A DNA stretch of 64,000 nucleotides from G963662265 sp963668545 (GTDB lineage Bacteria > Spirochaetota > Spirochaetia > CADAEX01): NCBI GenBank assembly GCA_963668545.1, contig OY764868.1, forward strand, positions 558,001 to 622,000, read 5' to 3'. Below are positions 43,464 to 52,591 of this stretch, piece after piece. A program made the translations under genes and the position numbers. Numbering within the stretch: the first letter of the stretch is position 1; each line of letters starts with the position of its first letter. Under the pieces are notes generated by a model, which saw only the letters and a list, made by a program, of their open reading frames with translations, was not told the DNA's origin and did not search any database.

Positions 43464-43952
43464 TTACCGGGAATGATGTTTAATGCTTGATTTTCCTGTT
43501 ATGTGTTCAATCTCAACTGCATAAAGAGCTGTTTTATGCTTAAGCTTTTCTATGTATTCTATTCCGCTTTCAATATAGCCGGGGGAAAATCTTTTAATTA
43601 TTGCAGTAAATCCCTTTATTCTCTCTTCTTCATTTTTTACAAGAGATATTTTCCCGAAAACTGTAACACTTGTAAAACGGGTGGAGAATTTTTCCGGAAG
43701 TATTTCCCCAAGACCTACAGCAGATATACATACTTTATCATCATATTTGAACGCATCGGCTTTTTGCCCTTCAATCGCGCAGTGGAAGTAAATGCGCCCA
43801 TTTTCATATACATGATTAAGAGGAACTGAATAAGGATATCCGTTTTCAAGTTTTGTTGAAAGTATAATGTGATCACAGCCGGCTAGAATTTCATATGCTT
43901 CCTGTTCACTTGTCTGTTTATCTTTTCTCTTCATTTCTCTGAAATCCTTCAT
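43464..43952 (-). CDS. Pyridoxamine 5-phosphate oxidase-fold flavoprotein
   Basis: A 162-residue split-barrel flavin-binding protein of the NimA/PNPOx-like type: ILSTKLENGYPYSVPLNHVYENGRIYFH, KADAFKYDDKVCISAVG, then FTSVTVFGKISLV. Such proteins bind FMN or haem and are often linked to redox or nitroimidazole handling. AGGAGG is five bases before the start. It converges on the preceding gene with 25 bases between. Confidence 0.8.
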   Translation of the reverse strand: MKDFREMKRKDKQTSEQEAYEILAGCDHIILSTKLENGYPYSVPLNHVYENGRIYFHCAIEGQKADAFKYDDKVCISAVGLGEILPEKFSTRFTSVTVFGKISLVKNEEERIKGFTAIIKRFSPGYIESGIEYIEKLKHKTALYAVEIEHITGKSSIKHHSR

Positions 43953-43985
43953 ATTATCCTCCTGGAAATTTAATAATGTTTATAA

Positions 43986-44837
43986 TCAGAATGAATAGTT
44001 TATTCCGAAAATAGAGTAGTCGATTTCCGTAAATTTATTTTCCATGAATTTATGTCTGAATGAAATACCCAGATTTCTTGTGAAATAAAAATTTGCCATT
44101 GTATCAATGGTATTAAAGAAATCTTCATGATTCATTGATGCTTTATATTTGAAAATCAGATCTATTACATGCATAATATTGAGGCCAAGTTTTACCCCTG
44201 TTATTGCATATGAAGTTTCATCATCTGTATCAATGCTTTTTTCTACCGGGGGGGGAAATCCCGCTCCGTTTACATCTATAACTGCTTCGCCCTCTCCTCT
44301 GGAAATTACCATCTGGTATCCTGCCCAGTGAAAAAGGGAAAAAGATGAGGACTCCCCGATATTGAAATCAAAATACCTCCCTGCCCTGATAAAGGGGATA
44401 TATATGCTGTTTTCTATATCAACCGAAGTGACAGTCCCGGCTTCCTCGGTGCTTGTATCAACAGCAGGTTTAAGGTATTCAAAACCTGAGCCTATAGCCC
44501 ATTTTCCGTTTTCAGGATGCCTGATATAAAAATCTCCCATTATATGAAATCCGATAAATGTTTCACCGAAATTATCTCCGGAACCGTAAATAAAAGTGTT
44601 GACCTGGAAAAGTTCAGGATTGATCCACTGCATGTAGATACCTGTCATTACAGATTCATCATTCATGTCCTGATTATCTGTTTCATACTCACTTTTCAGT
44701 ACTCCGACATAAGAGGCTATGTTTCTTATATTTGCTGGCTTTTTTCCGGTTTCCCCGGGAAAAATACAGACAGGGAAAATAAGCATAACAAGTGCAGCCA
44801 GAAACATAATCTTATCAAAGCTTTTTTTGTTTATCAT
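43986..44837 (-). CDS. Outer-membrane protein, barrel-like, unknown
   Basis: A 283-residue secreted protein with a signal peptide (about 1-28). Repeated alternating strands such as QVNTFIYGSG, FIGFHIMGDFYI, AITGVKLGLNI and NLGISFRHKF are seen, and the end is a terminal Phe (FGINYSF), the usual sign of outer-membrane insertion. No family is recognised. It ends 33 bases upstream of the flavin protein start on the same strand and could share a transcript. Confidence 0.55.
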   Translation of the reverse strand: MINKKSFDKIMFLAALVMLIFPVCIFPGETGKKPANIRNIASYVGVLKSEYETDNQDMNDESVMTGIYMQWINPELFQVNTFIYGSGDNFGETFIGFHIMGDFYIRHPENGKWAIGSGFEYLKPAVDTSTEEAGTVTSVDIENSIYIPFIRAGRYFDFNIGESSSFSLFHWAGYQMVISRGEGEAVIDVNGAGFPPPVEKSIDTDDETSYAITGVKLGLNIMHVIDLIFKYKASMNHEDFFNTIDTMANFYFTRNLGISFRHKFMENKFTEIDYSIFGINYSF

Positions 44838-45049
44838 TTTTCCCCCTGCAGATTATTAATCACAATTCAGGTAAATTATTGTATAATCCAGAAACATATA
44901 AAGCTGAATAGGATATAATGATATTATACAGCAGAATACTGATTATTGTTTTAAATCCTGAAAAATATCTGAATTGCAGGATAAAAAAGATCATCTGTTC
45001 CGTTTTTGCAGGTGAATGACGGAGTAAGTATTGTCTCTGAGGAGATTTG

Positions 45050-45163
45050 ATGGTTTTTGAAGTATCAGTTCTTAAACCTGACTGGAAAATATCGGAAATC
45101 ATACGGAATAAAATACAGGTATGGGAAAATCAAAAAAAATACTGTTACACATCTGTCTGTTAG
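45050..45163 (+). CDS. Possible 37-residue upstream ORF overlapping the M15 peptidase start
   Basis: An ATG with a strong GAGGAG site seven bases upstream opens a 37-residue frame (MVFEVSVLKPDWKISEIIRN then KIQVWENQ...) that overlaps the start of the next gene in another frame. That next gene has only a weak AGG site of its own, so the frame may control its translation by coupling. It could equally be chance. Confidence 0.25.
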   Translation: MVFEVSVLKPDWKISEIIRNKIQVWENQKKYCYTSVC

Positions 45164-46098
45164 CCGCAGCTCTGCTTTATTATTCATGTGCATCAGTGCA
45201 GAAGATTGAAGAAGAATCACCGCATGTTCAGATAATAGAAGATACAGCCGGAAAAGGGATTGCTTCTGCTGAAATTGCAGAAAACCGTTTAAAAACATTA
45301 AAGGGGTATAAAGAGGTTTCTTCACTTGCAGGCGGATATCCTGGTATTGTTTCTGATATTTGCGCTGACGGGGATGATATAACATTTCTTGTTAATGGGA
45401 GAAAATATTATTATTCAGATGGTAAACTTCTTCCCGAAGAAAAAAAGGCTGATGCGGAAAAATACAGAACCTACGGTTTTTATGAATATCCTGATTATCT
45501 ACCCCCTTTGGAAGAGACTGATCCTGCAAAGGTTGAAATGATTGAAGAATTCATCAATTCCAGGAAATCAGTTCCGAGGGACAACAGTTTTCTTGAAGAT
45601 ATTTACAGGGGGCACTCTTTTGAAGAGATTCTTGATGAGATCAGGTATATAAATTTCCTCAAATTCAGGTTTGAGGTCCACAGGGACCTGATCCCCCGGT
45701 TTAAGGCTGCTGAAAGGGAAATACTTGCAGAAGCTGAAAAAGATCCTGATCTCAGGGATTTTATCAGTTCTCTTTCAGAGGCAGGCTCATTCAACTGGAG
45801 AAGGGCAAACGGGAGCCGCTCGAGGAGCTACCACAGCTACGGCATCGCTGTTGACTTCAACCCTGCTTCTTTCGGAAACAGACAGGTGTTCTGGGACTGG
45901 AGCAGGAAATTCAATAAAGAATGGTACAGTATCCCTTACAGCAGAAGATGGATGGTTAATGAGAAATTTGTATCAGCTTTTGAAAAACAGGGGTTTGTAT
46001 GGGGAGGGAAGTGGCTTTTCTTCGATAATATGCATTTCGAGTACCGTCCGGAAATACTGATTCTTTCAGGAAGAGAAATAGAAGATATATCTGAATAA
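45121..46098 (+). CDS. Lipoprotein M15 D,D-carboxypeptidase-like enzyme
   Basis: A 325-residue lipoprotein: signal with lipobox LYYSC (Cys23) and a poorly conserved linker. A C-terminal Peptidase_M15_4 domain carries the zinc site: SYHSYGIAVDFNP (His and Asp) and NMHFEYRPE (His). These enzymes trim D-Ala-D-Ala or L-Ala-D-Glu bonds in peptidoglycan. The N-terminal part is lineage-specific. Action at the cell wall from the envelope is expected. Confidence 0.8.
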   Translation: MGKSKKILLHICLLAAALLYYSCASVQKIEEESPHVQIIEDTAGKGIASAEIAENRLKTLKGYKEVSSLAGGYPGIVSDICADGDDITFLVNGRKYYYSDGKLLPEEKKADAEKYRTYGFYEYPDYLPPLEETDPAKVEMIEEFINSRKSVPRDNSFLEDIYRGHSFEEILDEIRYINFLKFRFEVHRDLIPRFKAAEREILAEAEKDPDLRDFISSLSEAGSFNWRRANGSRSRSYHSYGIAVDFNPASFGNRQVFWDWSRKFNKEWYSIPYSRRWMVNEKFVSAFEKQGFVWGGKWLFFDNMHFEYRPEILILSGREIEDISE

Positions 46099-46177
46099 AA
46101 CCGGGATATCTGTCCTTAACAGAGAAATTGATGGTACGGGAGAAGGGGAGTGATTTATAATTCTTCAGGGGGGATAT

Positions 46178-46936
46178 ATGTGTTTCAGTATATCAATGGC
46201 TAAAACAGCTGATGAAATAGCAAAAGCATTCGGAGTTTTCTCGGGAGATATTCCTCCTCTCCCTGAATATTATCATGTCTCAGGTTTTACATATCCCGAT
46301 GTACCTGTCCTTTATCAGTCATCAGGCATGAAGACAATCGGGCTTATGAAATGGGGGCTTGTTCCCCCCTGGATTAAATCTGCAGATGATGCTGACAGTA
46401 TAAGATCAAAGACCCTGAATGCCAGATCAGAAACAGCTGACACTCTTCCCTCGTTCAAAGGTTCTTTCAAAAAAGGGAGGTGCCTTGTTATTACTGACGG
46501 GTTTTATGAACCTCATCACAGGGGGAGGGAAAGTTATCCCTTTTTTATAAGAAGAAAGGATTCCGGGATTATTCCCCTTGCCGGGTTGTATTCCGTTTCA
46601 TTTCCTGCAGGGGAAAAGCTTTTGAGTTTTTCCATTCTCACCCTCAGCGCTTCCCCTTCAATTGCTGAAATACACAACAGAAAAAAAAGAATGCCGTTTA
46701 TTGTTCCTCTCGACAGTGATTTTATAAGCAGATGGCTTGATCCAGATCTTTCTCCTGACAATGTCAGGAAGCTGTTTGAGGATAACAGGGTTTCTGAAGT
46801 TTCTGTATCTTCAGGGTCCGGGTTTGAGGCTTATCCTGTTACAAGGGAGATTTACAGAAAAAGTTCCATGGATGGACCCACTGTCCATGAAAGGATTTCA
46901 TATCCTGAACTGGAAGAAGGGCTTCTCCCTTTTTAA
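46178..46936 (+). CDS. SRAP/HMCES-type DNA-protein crosslink protein (YedK family)
   Basis: A 252-residue SOS-response-associated peptidase-family protein. Cys2, exposed after Met removal, forms a thiazolidine with abasic sites. NARSETADTLPSF, the catalytic Glu in DGFYEPHH and His in EIHNRKKRMP are all present. It shields abasic sites in single-stranded DNA. GGGG eight bases before the ATG supports the start. Confidence 0.9.
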   Translation: MCFSISMAKTADEIAKAFGVFSGDIPPLPEYYHVSGFTYPDVPVLYQSSGMKTIGLMKWGLVPPWIKSADDADSIRSKTLNARSETADTLPSFKGSFKKGRCLVITDGFYEPHHRGRESYPFFIRRKDSGIIPLAGLYSVSFPAGEKLLSFSILTLSASPSIAEIHNRKKRMPFIVPLDSDFISRWLDPDLSPDNVRKLFEDNRVSEVSVSSGSGFEAYPVTREIYRKSSMDGPTVHERISYPELEEGLLPF

Positions 46937-46976
46937 ATAATATTGAAGCCTTCAATTTTGTTTCCAATTAAGTTGC

Positions 46977-47678
46977 TTAACCTTTTGAATTGAATATATA
47001 CCCGACACCCCTTATTGTCTTGAAATATTCATGCTTCTTTCCGTCAGAGTTGAAGTATTTCCTGAACCTTACAATAAAGTTGTCTATTGTCCTTGTTTCT
47101 ATTTTCGAACTTATATGCCACACCTTTTCAAGAATCTCTTTTCTTGAAAGCAGTTTCCCCTCGTTTTCAATCATGAACTTCAGAAGAAGGGCTTCCTGCT
47201 GTGTAAGGGGGTATTCGTTTTTTCCGCATATGCATTTGAAATCGTTGAAATCTATTGTATTGTTTCCGAAACTGTAAACCGGCTGCTTTTCCAGCTTTTC
47301 CGAATACCAGCTTTTCCGTTCAAGCATCCTCCTGACCCTGAGAAGAAGCTCTTCCAGATGAAAAGGCTTTGTCAGATAGTCATCAGCTCCTGTTTCAAGC
47401 CCCTGCAGTCTGTCCTTTATTTTGTCCTTTGCGGTAAGCATCAGGATCGGGAGCTGCTGGTTCTTTTCCCTGATTTTCTCCGCGACCTTATATCCGTCCA
47501 GGTACGGGAGCATTATATCAAGTATGATAAGATCAAAATCCCCTGTTTCAAACGCATCCACAGCTTTCTGCCCGTCATCTACCCATCTGACATCAAATCC
47601 TTCCTCTTTTAGGTTGAACTCCAGCCCTATTGCAAGGGAGCTCTCATCTTCAACAAGTAAAATTCTGTTATTAGGCAT
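46977..47678 (-). CDS. OmpR-family response regulator
   Basis: A 233-residue two-domain regulator: receiver with Asp11, phospho-acceptor Asp54 and the lysine in DDYLTKPF, then a winged-helix DNA-binding domain (IDNFIVRFRKYF and TIRGVGYIF). It overlaps the kinase gene by eight bases, so the two form one signalling pair. Target genes and signal are unknown. Confidence 0.9.
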   Translation of the reverse strand: MPNNRILLVEDESSLAIGLEFNLKEEGFDVRWVDDGQKAVDAFETGDFDLIILDIMLPYLDGYKVAEKIREKNQQLPILMLTAKDKIKDRLQGLETGADDYLTKPFHLEELLLRVRRMLERKSWYSEKLEKQPVYSFGNNTIDFNDFKCICGKNEYPLTQQEALLLKFMIENEGKLLSRKEILEKVWHISSKIETRTIDNFIVRFRKYFNSDGKKHEYFKTIRGVGYIFNSKG

Positions 47679-48702
47679 TTGCTACTGATTCCTTTCTTTT
47701 TTTTATACTTAATTTCAACAGCCTGTTTATGTATCGTTTCTTGGAGCTTTTATAAACAGGCAGTGATACTGTAAAAACAGTTCCTTTACCCTCAGGACTG
47801 CTGTCAACTGAAATATTTCCACCATGATAACTGACAATCTCCTTTACCCAGTAAAGTCCCAGCCCTGTCCCCTTTACGCTCGGGCTGTCCGGATTATCAA
47901 GCCTCTGAAATTTTCTGAATATTCTTTTCTGGTCTCTTGGATCAATACCTATTCCGTTGTCTTTTACTGATATCCTGAAATATCCATGGTCCTGATTCAG
48001 ATCCACTTCAATCTTTCTGTCATCAAAAGAATATTTTACTGCATTGTCTATAAGGTTGCTGAAAACTATTTTAAGCCAGTTCTTGTCAATAACGCAGTTG
48101 CCCCTGAGGTTCCCTTTCAGCTCAGATGAATTTTCGATCCTGTATTGCATGAAAATTCCTGATATAACCTCTTTGATTACACTGTCTGCGCTGTATATGT
48201 GATAATCATGGGAGAGTTTGTTTGCGAATTTATTATGCTGAAATGAAGAAATATAAAGAATGGAATTGATAAGCTTATCCAGCCTTTCAACATCTGACAG
48301 CATATTTCCGACGAATTTTTTTTCTGTTTCCCTGTCTACTTCCCTCATTTCCATTGTTTCCAGAAACAGCTGAATTGAAGAAAGGGGTGACTTTAGCTCA
48401 TGTGTCACATTTGCTATGAAGCTGTCATACAGATTTGTAAGGTTAAGCTGTCTGTTCAGAAATGTAAAAATTATTGAAAGAATAATGGTAATTGTTATAA
48501 GCAGCAGTATTCCGCTTACAAGCAGTGTTATACTTTCATGTTTTGAGAGTATCCTGCTTTCAGTATATGCAATATTCTGTAAACCCACATAGTTTGTTAC
48601 AAACCAGTATATCCAGAGCCCCAGAAGCAGCACCCATGCCAGCTGCGCCATTACAAAGAGCATTATGTTGTAGAATAAAGAACTGCTTCGTTTTTTTTGC
48701 AT
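47671..48702 (-). CDS. Sensor histidine kinase
   Basis: A 343-residue membrane kinase with two helices (about 13-37 and 59-81) and a very short loop between them, so little external sensing domain. The phospho-acceptor His101 lies in NVTHELKSPLSS. Boxes N (NLIDNAVKYS), G1 (VKDNGIGID), F and G2 (GTGLGLYWVKEIV) follow. It signals to the OmpR-type regulator encoded next. The sensor is probably membrane- or envelope-related. Confidence 0.9.
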   Translation of the reverse strand: MQKKRSSSLFYNIMLFVMAQLAWVLLLGLWIYWFVTNYVGLQNIAYTESRILSKHESITLLVSGILLLITITIILSIIFTFLNRQLNLTNLYDSFIANVTHELKSPLSSIQLFLETMEMREVDRETEKKFVGNMLSDVERLDKLINSILYISSFQHNKFANKLSHDYHIYSADSVIKEVISGIFMQYRIENSSELKGNLRGNCVIDKNWLKIVFSNLIDNAVKYSFDDRKIEVDLNQDHGYFRISVKDNGIGIDPRDQKRIFRKFQRLDNPDSPSVKGTGLGLYWVKEIVSYHGGNISVDSSPEGKGTVFTVSLPVYKSSKKRYINRLLKLSIKKRKESVANA

Positions 48703-48921
48703 TGCTTCCTCTGTCTGTATTTTACAGCATCAGGCTGTGAAAGGGTATATCTTTTATCAGTATACCCTGTTATCCATTTTAGATAATACATTATAACTGC
48801 ACTTAACTGCTATTTGCATCTTTCCGTTTTACAGTTCTTTTACAGAATACCCCTTTTATTCTCCTTCCAAAAAACCAATAATGAATCATTATTAAGTAAA
48901 TTATTATTGAGGGAGCTTTAT

Positions 48922-50037
48922 ATGAATTTAAGGAATATACCGGAACTTACTATTGGAGATCTTAAAATCAGGAAAGCTGTTATTCAGGGAGGAATGGGAG
49001 TAGGCGTCTCTCTCTCTGGTCTGGCATCTGCTGTAGCCAATGCAGGCGGAGTAGGAGTTATTGCATCTGTTGAAATGGGAAGTATAGGCCAGAAGGCTGA
49101 GCACAGTTCGAAAAAAGAAAATATTGAAGCTGTAAGGCGAGAGATAAGAAAGGCAAGGGGTATGACAGACGGAGTGCTGGGAATAAATATAATGGCTGCC
49201 CTCACCCAGTTTGATGAGATGATTGAGACAGCTGTTGATGAAGGAATTGATATAATATTTATGGGGGCAGGTCTTCCTGTGAGGTTTTCTGATCCTGTAA
49301 AAGATATACTAAAAAGCGGAAAAAGCTGCAGAACCAAATTCGGGGTTATTGTTTCTTCATACAGGGCTGTAAAAATAATATTTGACAGCTGGAAAAGATC
49401 ATTTGACAGAGTGCCTGATATTGTTGTAGTTGAAGGCCCGAAAGCAGGAGGCCACCTGGGATTCAAGCCTGAACAGATTGATGACCCTGATTATTCTCTT
49501 GAGAGTATCCTGCCCCCTGTAATTGAGACAGTCGTTAAGTATGAGGAGTTCAAGGGCTGTGAAATTCCTGTAATTGCTGCCGGGGGAATATTTTCCGGTG
49601 AGGATATCAGAAATATCATGTCACTGGGTGCATCAGGCGTTCAGATGGCAACCAGGTTTGTTGCTACAGATGAATGTGATGCCTCTTATCTGTTCAAGAA
49701 AGCATATGTAGACTGCAGGGAGGAAGACCTTACTATAATAAAAAGCCCTGTAGGGCTTCCCGGAAGGGCCCTTAAAAATTCTTTTCTTGCTGATGTTGAT
49801 GCAGGTTTGAAGAAACCTTTTTCCTGCAGATGGCTCTGCCTGAAAACATGTGATTTCAAAAATACACCCTACTGCATAGCCAAGGCCCTTCTTAATGCAC
49901 AGAAAGGGAACCTTGAGGGTGGATTTGCCTTTGCAGGTTCCAATGCGTGGAAGGTTGACAGAATCGTATCTGTGGATGATCTTTTCAGTATCCTTGAAGC
50001 AGAATATTCAGAATCCCTGGTCCCTGTAGCTGTATAA
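48922..50037 (+). CDS. Nitronate monooxygenase/2-nitropropane dioxygenase family FMN enzyme
   Basis: The ATG at 48922 has GGGAG six bases upstream; the longer frame from 48814 has none. The 371-residue TIM-barrel protein shows RKAVIQGGMGVGVSLSGLA, VVVEGPKAGGHLG and VIAAGGIFSGEDI with the FMN phosphate loop. A Cys-rich segment near the end (CRWLCLKTCDFKNTPYC) is usual in anaerobe members. Related FabK enzymes reduce enoyl-ACP, so that role is an alternative. Confidence 0.8.
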   Translation: MNLRNIPELTIGDLKIRKAVIQGGMGVGVSLSGLASAVANAGGVGVIASVEMGSIGQKAEHSSKKENIEAVRREIRKARGMTDGVLGINIMAALTQFDEMIETAVDEGIDIIFMGAGLPVRFSDPVKDILKSGKSCRTKFGVIVSSYRAVKIIFDSWKRSFDRVPDIVVVEGPKAGGHLGFKPEQIDDPDYSLESILPPVIETVVKYEEFKGCEIPVIAAGGIFSGEDIRNIMSLGASGVQMATRFVATDECDASYLFKKAYVDCREEDLTIIKSPVGLPGRALKNSFLADVDAGLKKPFSCRWLCLKTCDFKNTPYCIAKALLNAQKGNLEGGFAFAGSNAWKVDRIVSVDDLFSILEAEYSESLVPVAV

Positions 50038-50068
50038 GGGGCTGCCGGAAGCATCTGTTTCCCCTTTT
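50036..50068 (+). terminator. Likely terminator after the nitronate monooxygenase gene
   Basis: AAGGGG / CCCCTT enclose a long loop and are followed by a T4, starting at the stop codon. The stem is short, so confidence is modest. Confidence 0.45.
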
Positions 50069-50134
50069 AGAAAAATGTAGTGCATCATCCGATAATATGT
50101 TATAGTTCGGCATGTTAAAAGGGGAAATAGAATT

Positions 50135-50575
50135 ATGAAAATGCTTGGAGCGCTTCTGGTTGCGTTTATAGCGGCAGCAGGGAATGCTGTTTTTGTCTAC
50201 GGACAGAAAAAAAGCAGCGGAGTTGAAAACCCGCTTGTATTTATTGTTCTCACTGTTTCTGTATGTATTGTTATTACACTTGCTGCTGTTCCATTCTGGG
50301 GAAAAGCTGATTTCAGGGCTGTTGTCAGGGCAAATTACATACCTGCCCTTATAAGCGGGATCGGCCTATTTGTAACATATATCGGTTTTAATCTGCTCTA
50401 TTCACGCTACGGCGCAACTTATTATATTCTTTATGCAGTAATTTCCATCCTTACAACTTCAATTTTTATAGGGATATTTATATTCAGGGAAAATTTCAAT
50501 ATTTATCATATGCTGTCTGTTGCTGCTGCAGCAGCAACAATAGGATTGTTTACTCTTGGACAGGTAAAAGGATGA
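50135..50575 (+). CDS. Four-helix DMT/EamA-like membrane protein
   Basis: A 146-residue membrane protein with four predicted helices and little between them, resembling half of an EamA-type drug/metabolite transporter or an SMR protein. It begins MKMLGALLVAFIAAAGNAVF and has a TYYILYAVISILTTSIFIGI core. Such proteins work as dimers. It overlaps the exonuclease gene by four bases (ATGA). The substrate is unknown. Confidence 0.65.
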   Translation: MKMLGALLVAFIAAAGNAVFVYGQKKSSGVENPLVFIVLTVSVCIVITLAAVPFWGKADFRAVVRANYIPALISGIGLFVTYIGFNLLYSRYGATYYILYAVISILTTSIFIGIFIFRENFNIYHMLSVAAAAATIGLFTLGQVKG

Positions 50576-51216
50576 GGTCTGTAAAACTGGAGGATATACA
50601 TTTTTCTGTTCTGGATATTGAATCCACAGGACTTTCTCCCAGGCAGGGGGACAGGATTATAGAAATAGGAATTACAAAAATCGATATTGATGGTAATGTT
50701 TTTGATACCTATGAAACACTTATAAACCCTGAAAGAAAGGTCGCCGCAAGCAGGATCCATGGTATCAGCGACAGAATGGTAAAAGATGCACCAGCTTTCA
50801 GTGATATTGCTGATGAGCTGCTGCAGTTTATAAACAGGACTGTTATTGTCGCCCATAATGCGGGATTTGACATGAGTTTTCTGAAATGGGAATTCAGCAA
50901 CTCGGGATACGATATATCTGATATTCCCAGGCTGTGCACACTTGTTATGGCGCGAAAACTTCTTCCTCTGCTCCCTTCAAAAAAACTGGGAAGCCTCTGC
51001 GATCATTTCGGTATTGATTCAGGACTGGCTCACTCTGCACTTGCTGATTCAGCTGCGGCTGCAGAGCTTTTTGTAATTCTGATGAACAGGTACAACTACA
51101 GAAGCAGCAAAGAAGCAAGACATCTGAAACCTGTTGATTACCTGTCAAAATACTCTGTTTCTGAAAGTGATGAAATATACCATCTTAAAAGGTCAGACAC
51201 AGTCAACAGCTTATAA
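50572..51216 (+). CDS. DnaQ-like 3'-5' exonuclease (DEDDh)
   Basis: A 214-residue exonuclease: Exo I motif FSVLDIESTGLSP with Asp and Glu, Exo II VAHNAGFDMSFL, and Exo III HSALADSAAAAEL with the catalytic His and Asp. It is a stand-alone homologue of the Pol III epsilon/PolC proofreading domain, likely working in repair or RNA/DNA end trimming. It is translationally coupled to the membrane protein upstream, and a terminator follows. Confidence 0.85.
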   Translation: MRSVKLEDIHFSVLDIESTGLSPRQGDRIIEIGITKIDIDGNVFDTYETLINPERKVAASRIHGISDRMVKDAPAFSDIADELLQFINRTVIVAHNAGFDMSFLKWEFSNSGYDISDIPRLCTLVMARKLLPLLPSKKLGSLCDHFGIDSGLAHSALADSAAAAELFVILMNRYNYRSSKEARHLKPVDYLSKYSVSESDEIYHLKRSDTVNSL

Positions 51217-51246
51217 AAAAAGCTGCCCTTTAAAGACAGCTTTTTC
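51214..51246. terminator. Bidirectional terminator between the exonuclease and ilvE genes
   Basis: AAAAAAGCTG and CAGCTTTTTC form a 10-bp stem around CCCTTTAAAGA. A-run and T-run on either side let it serve both converging genes. Confidence 0.8.
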
Positions 51247-51272
51247 TATAACTCTGCTGATTGCAGCACTTT

Positions 51273-52361
51273 TCAGCACTCAACCATCCAGCCGTATTTG
51301 TCTTCAATTTTACCGTACTGTATCCCTTTAAGCTTGAGAAGAAGCTCTGTCGCGAGTTCTCCCATTTTGCCATCATTGAAAACAGAACTTTTGCCTTCAT
51401 GATCAATAGACCCCAGGTAAGTAATACCTGCCGCAGTACCTGAAACAAACATTTCCTTTGATTCAGACATTGCCTCTTCAATTGAAATCCTTCTCTCTTC
51501 AGTTTTAATCCCCATGTCCTTTGCAAGCTGGAGAACTGATTTTCTTGTAATTCCTGGGAGTATTGTGTCTCCGAGGTTCGGTGTCACAAGTGTGCCGTTC
51601 TTGAGATAGCAGAAAATATTTGAAGAAGATCCTTCCTCAAGGTATTTTTTCTCAATAGCATCAAGGAATACTGCTTCCATATAACCTTTTTCCATTACTT
51701 CATGCTTTGCAAGCGCAGAGATTACATAGTTTGATGCTGTTTTAAGGCAGCCTGTTCCATACTGGTTTGCCCTTACCCTTTTTGTTGTTGATGCTTTTGA
51801 ACTTCCTGCTGCAAAATATGATCCTACAGGTGTGGCAACAGTAACCACCCAGGGATGCTGGGAGATATTAACTCCGATGCCGGGTTCTGTATAAGTAAAA
51901 GGTCTTATATAGATAGCTTCAGCGCTGAGAAAATTGTCTTTTTCCCATTCAGGATTGTAGGAAGGAGCAAAGCCTAGTTCCCTGTTTTTTATGATTACAT
52001 TTCTTGAAGATTCAACAAACTTTTCAACAGGAAATCCCGGCATGTAAAGACCTGTCATTGAACTGTTGAATCTTTTTCCGTTTTCATCAGGCCTGAATAT
52101 TTTTAGAGAACCGTCCGGCTGAGGATATGCTTTGAGCCCTTCGAAGCATCCCATAGCATACTGGCTTGTGTAGTTGATAATTGGAAGTCCTTTGAAAGTG
52201 TTTCTTTCTTCCATGAGTCTGTTGAGCTCTGCTTCAGGCAGTGAAGCTTCTTCTTCAGGTGTTTTGTGTGGCTGTTCAACATACTCTTCTGACCACTTTG
52301 AGTCTTCATGCTTAGCAATATAGACCCATGGATACATTGTGAGTGAAAATCCTTTTGCCAT
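51273..52361 (-). CDS. ilvE: Branched-chain amino acid aminotransferase
   Basis: A 362-residue class IV PLP aminotransferase of the long (BCAT-II) type. The cofactor lysine is in CLKTASNYV and the family motif EAVFLDAIEKKYLEEGSSSNIF follows. TPNLGDTILPGITR is also conserved. It transfers amino groups to branched-chain keto acids. GGAG precedes the ATG. Monocistronic, with a terminator after it. Confidence 0.9.
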   Translation of the reverse strand: MAKGFSLTMYPWVYIAKHEDSKWSEEYVEQPHKTPEEEASLPEAELNRLMEERNTFKGLPIINYTSQYAMGCFEGLKAYPQPDGSLKIFRPDENGKRFNSSMTGLYMPGFPVEKFVESSRNVIIKNRELGFAPSYNPEWEKDNFLSAEAIYIRPFTYTEPGIGVNISQHPWVVTVATPVGSYFAAGSSKASTTKRVRANQYGTGCLKTASNYVISALAKHEVMEKGYMEAVFLDAIEKKYLEEGSSSNIFCYLKNGTLVTPNLGDTILPGITRKSVLQLAKDMGIKTEERRISIEEAMSESKEMFVSGTAAGITYLGSIDHEGKSSVFNDGKMGELATELLLKLKGIQYGKIEDKYGWMVEC

Positions 52362-52591
52362 TGTTGTTCTCCTTCTTTTTATAAATTACATCACTTTAAA
52401 ATCTGAAAAATCAGTTTTCATGTGTCAGGTAAAGAATAAGGAATTACCGGTTATGTAAATGAAATATCTTTATATGATATGTTTAAACAGAGTATTTCCG
52501 GCTCTTTGAGTGATTTTAAATTAGAAAAAAATTCAGGTCAATAGGAGGAGTGAATTTGTTATTGAACCCTGTAAAATAATACTGTATATAT

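Noticed and set aside
48814..48921. N-terminal extension of the nitronate monooxygenase
   Set aside because: No ribosome site at 48814, and the family N-terminus begins at the ATG at 48922 with GGGAG upstream.
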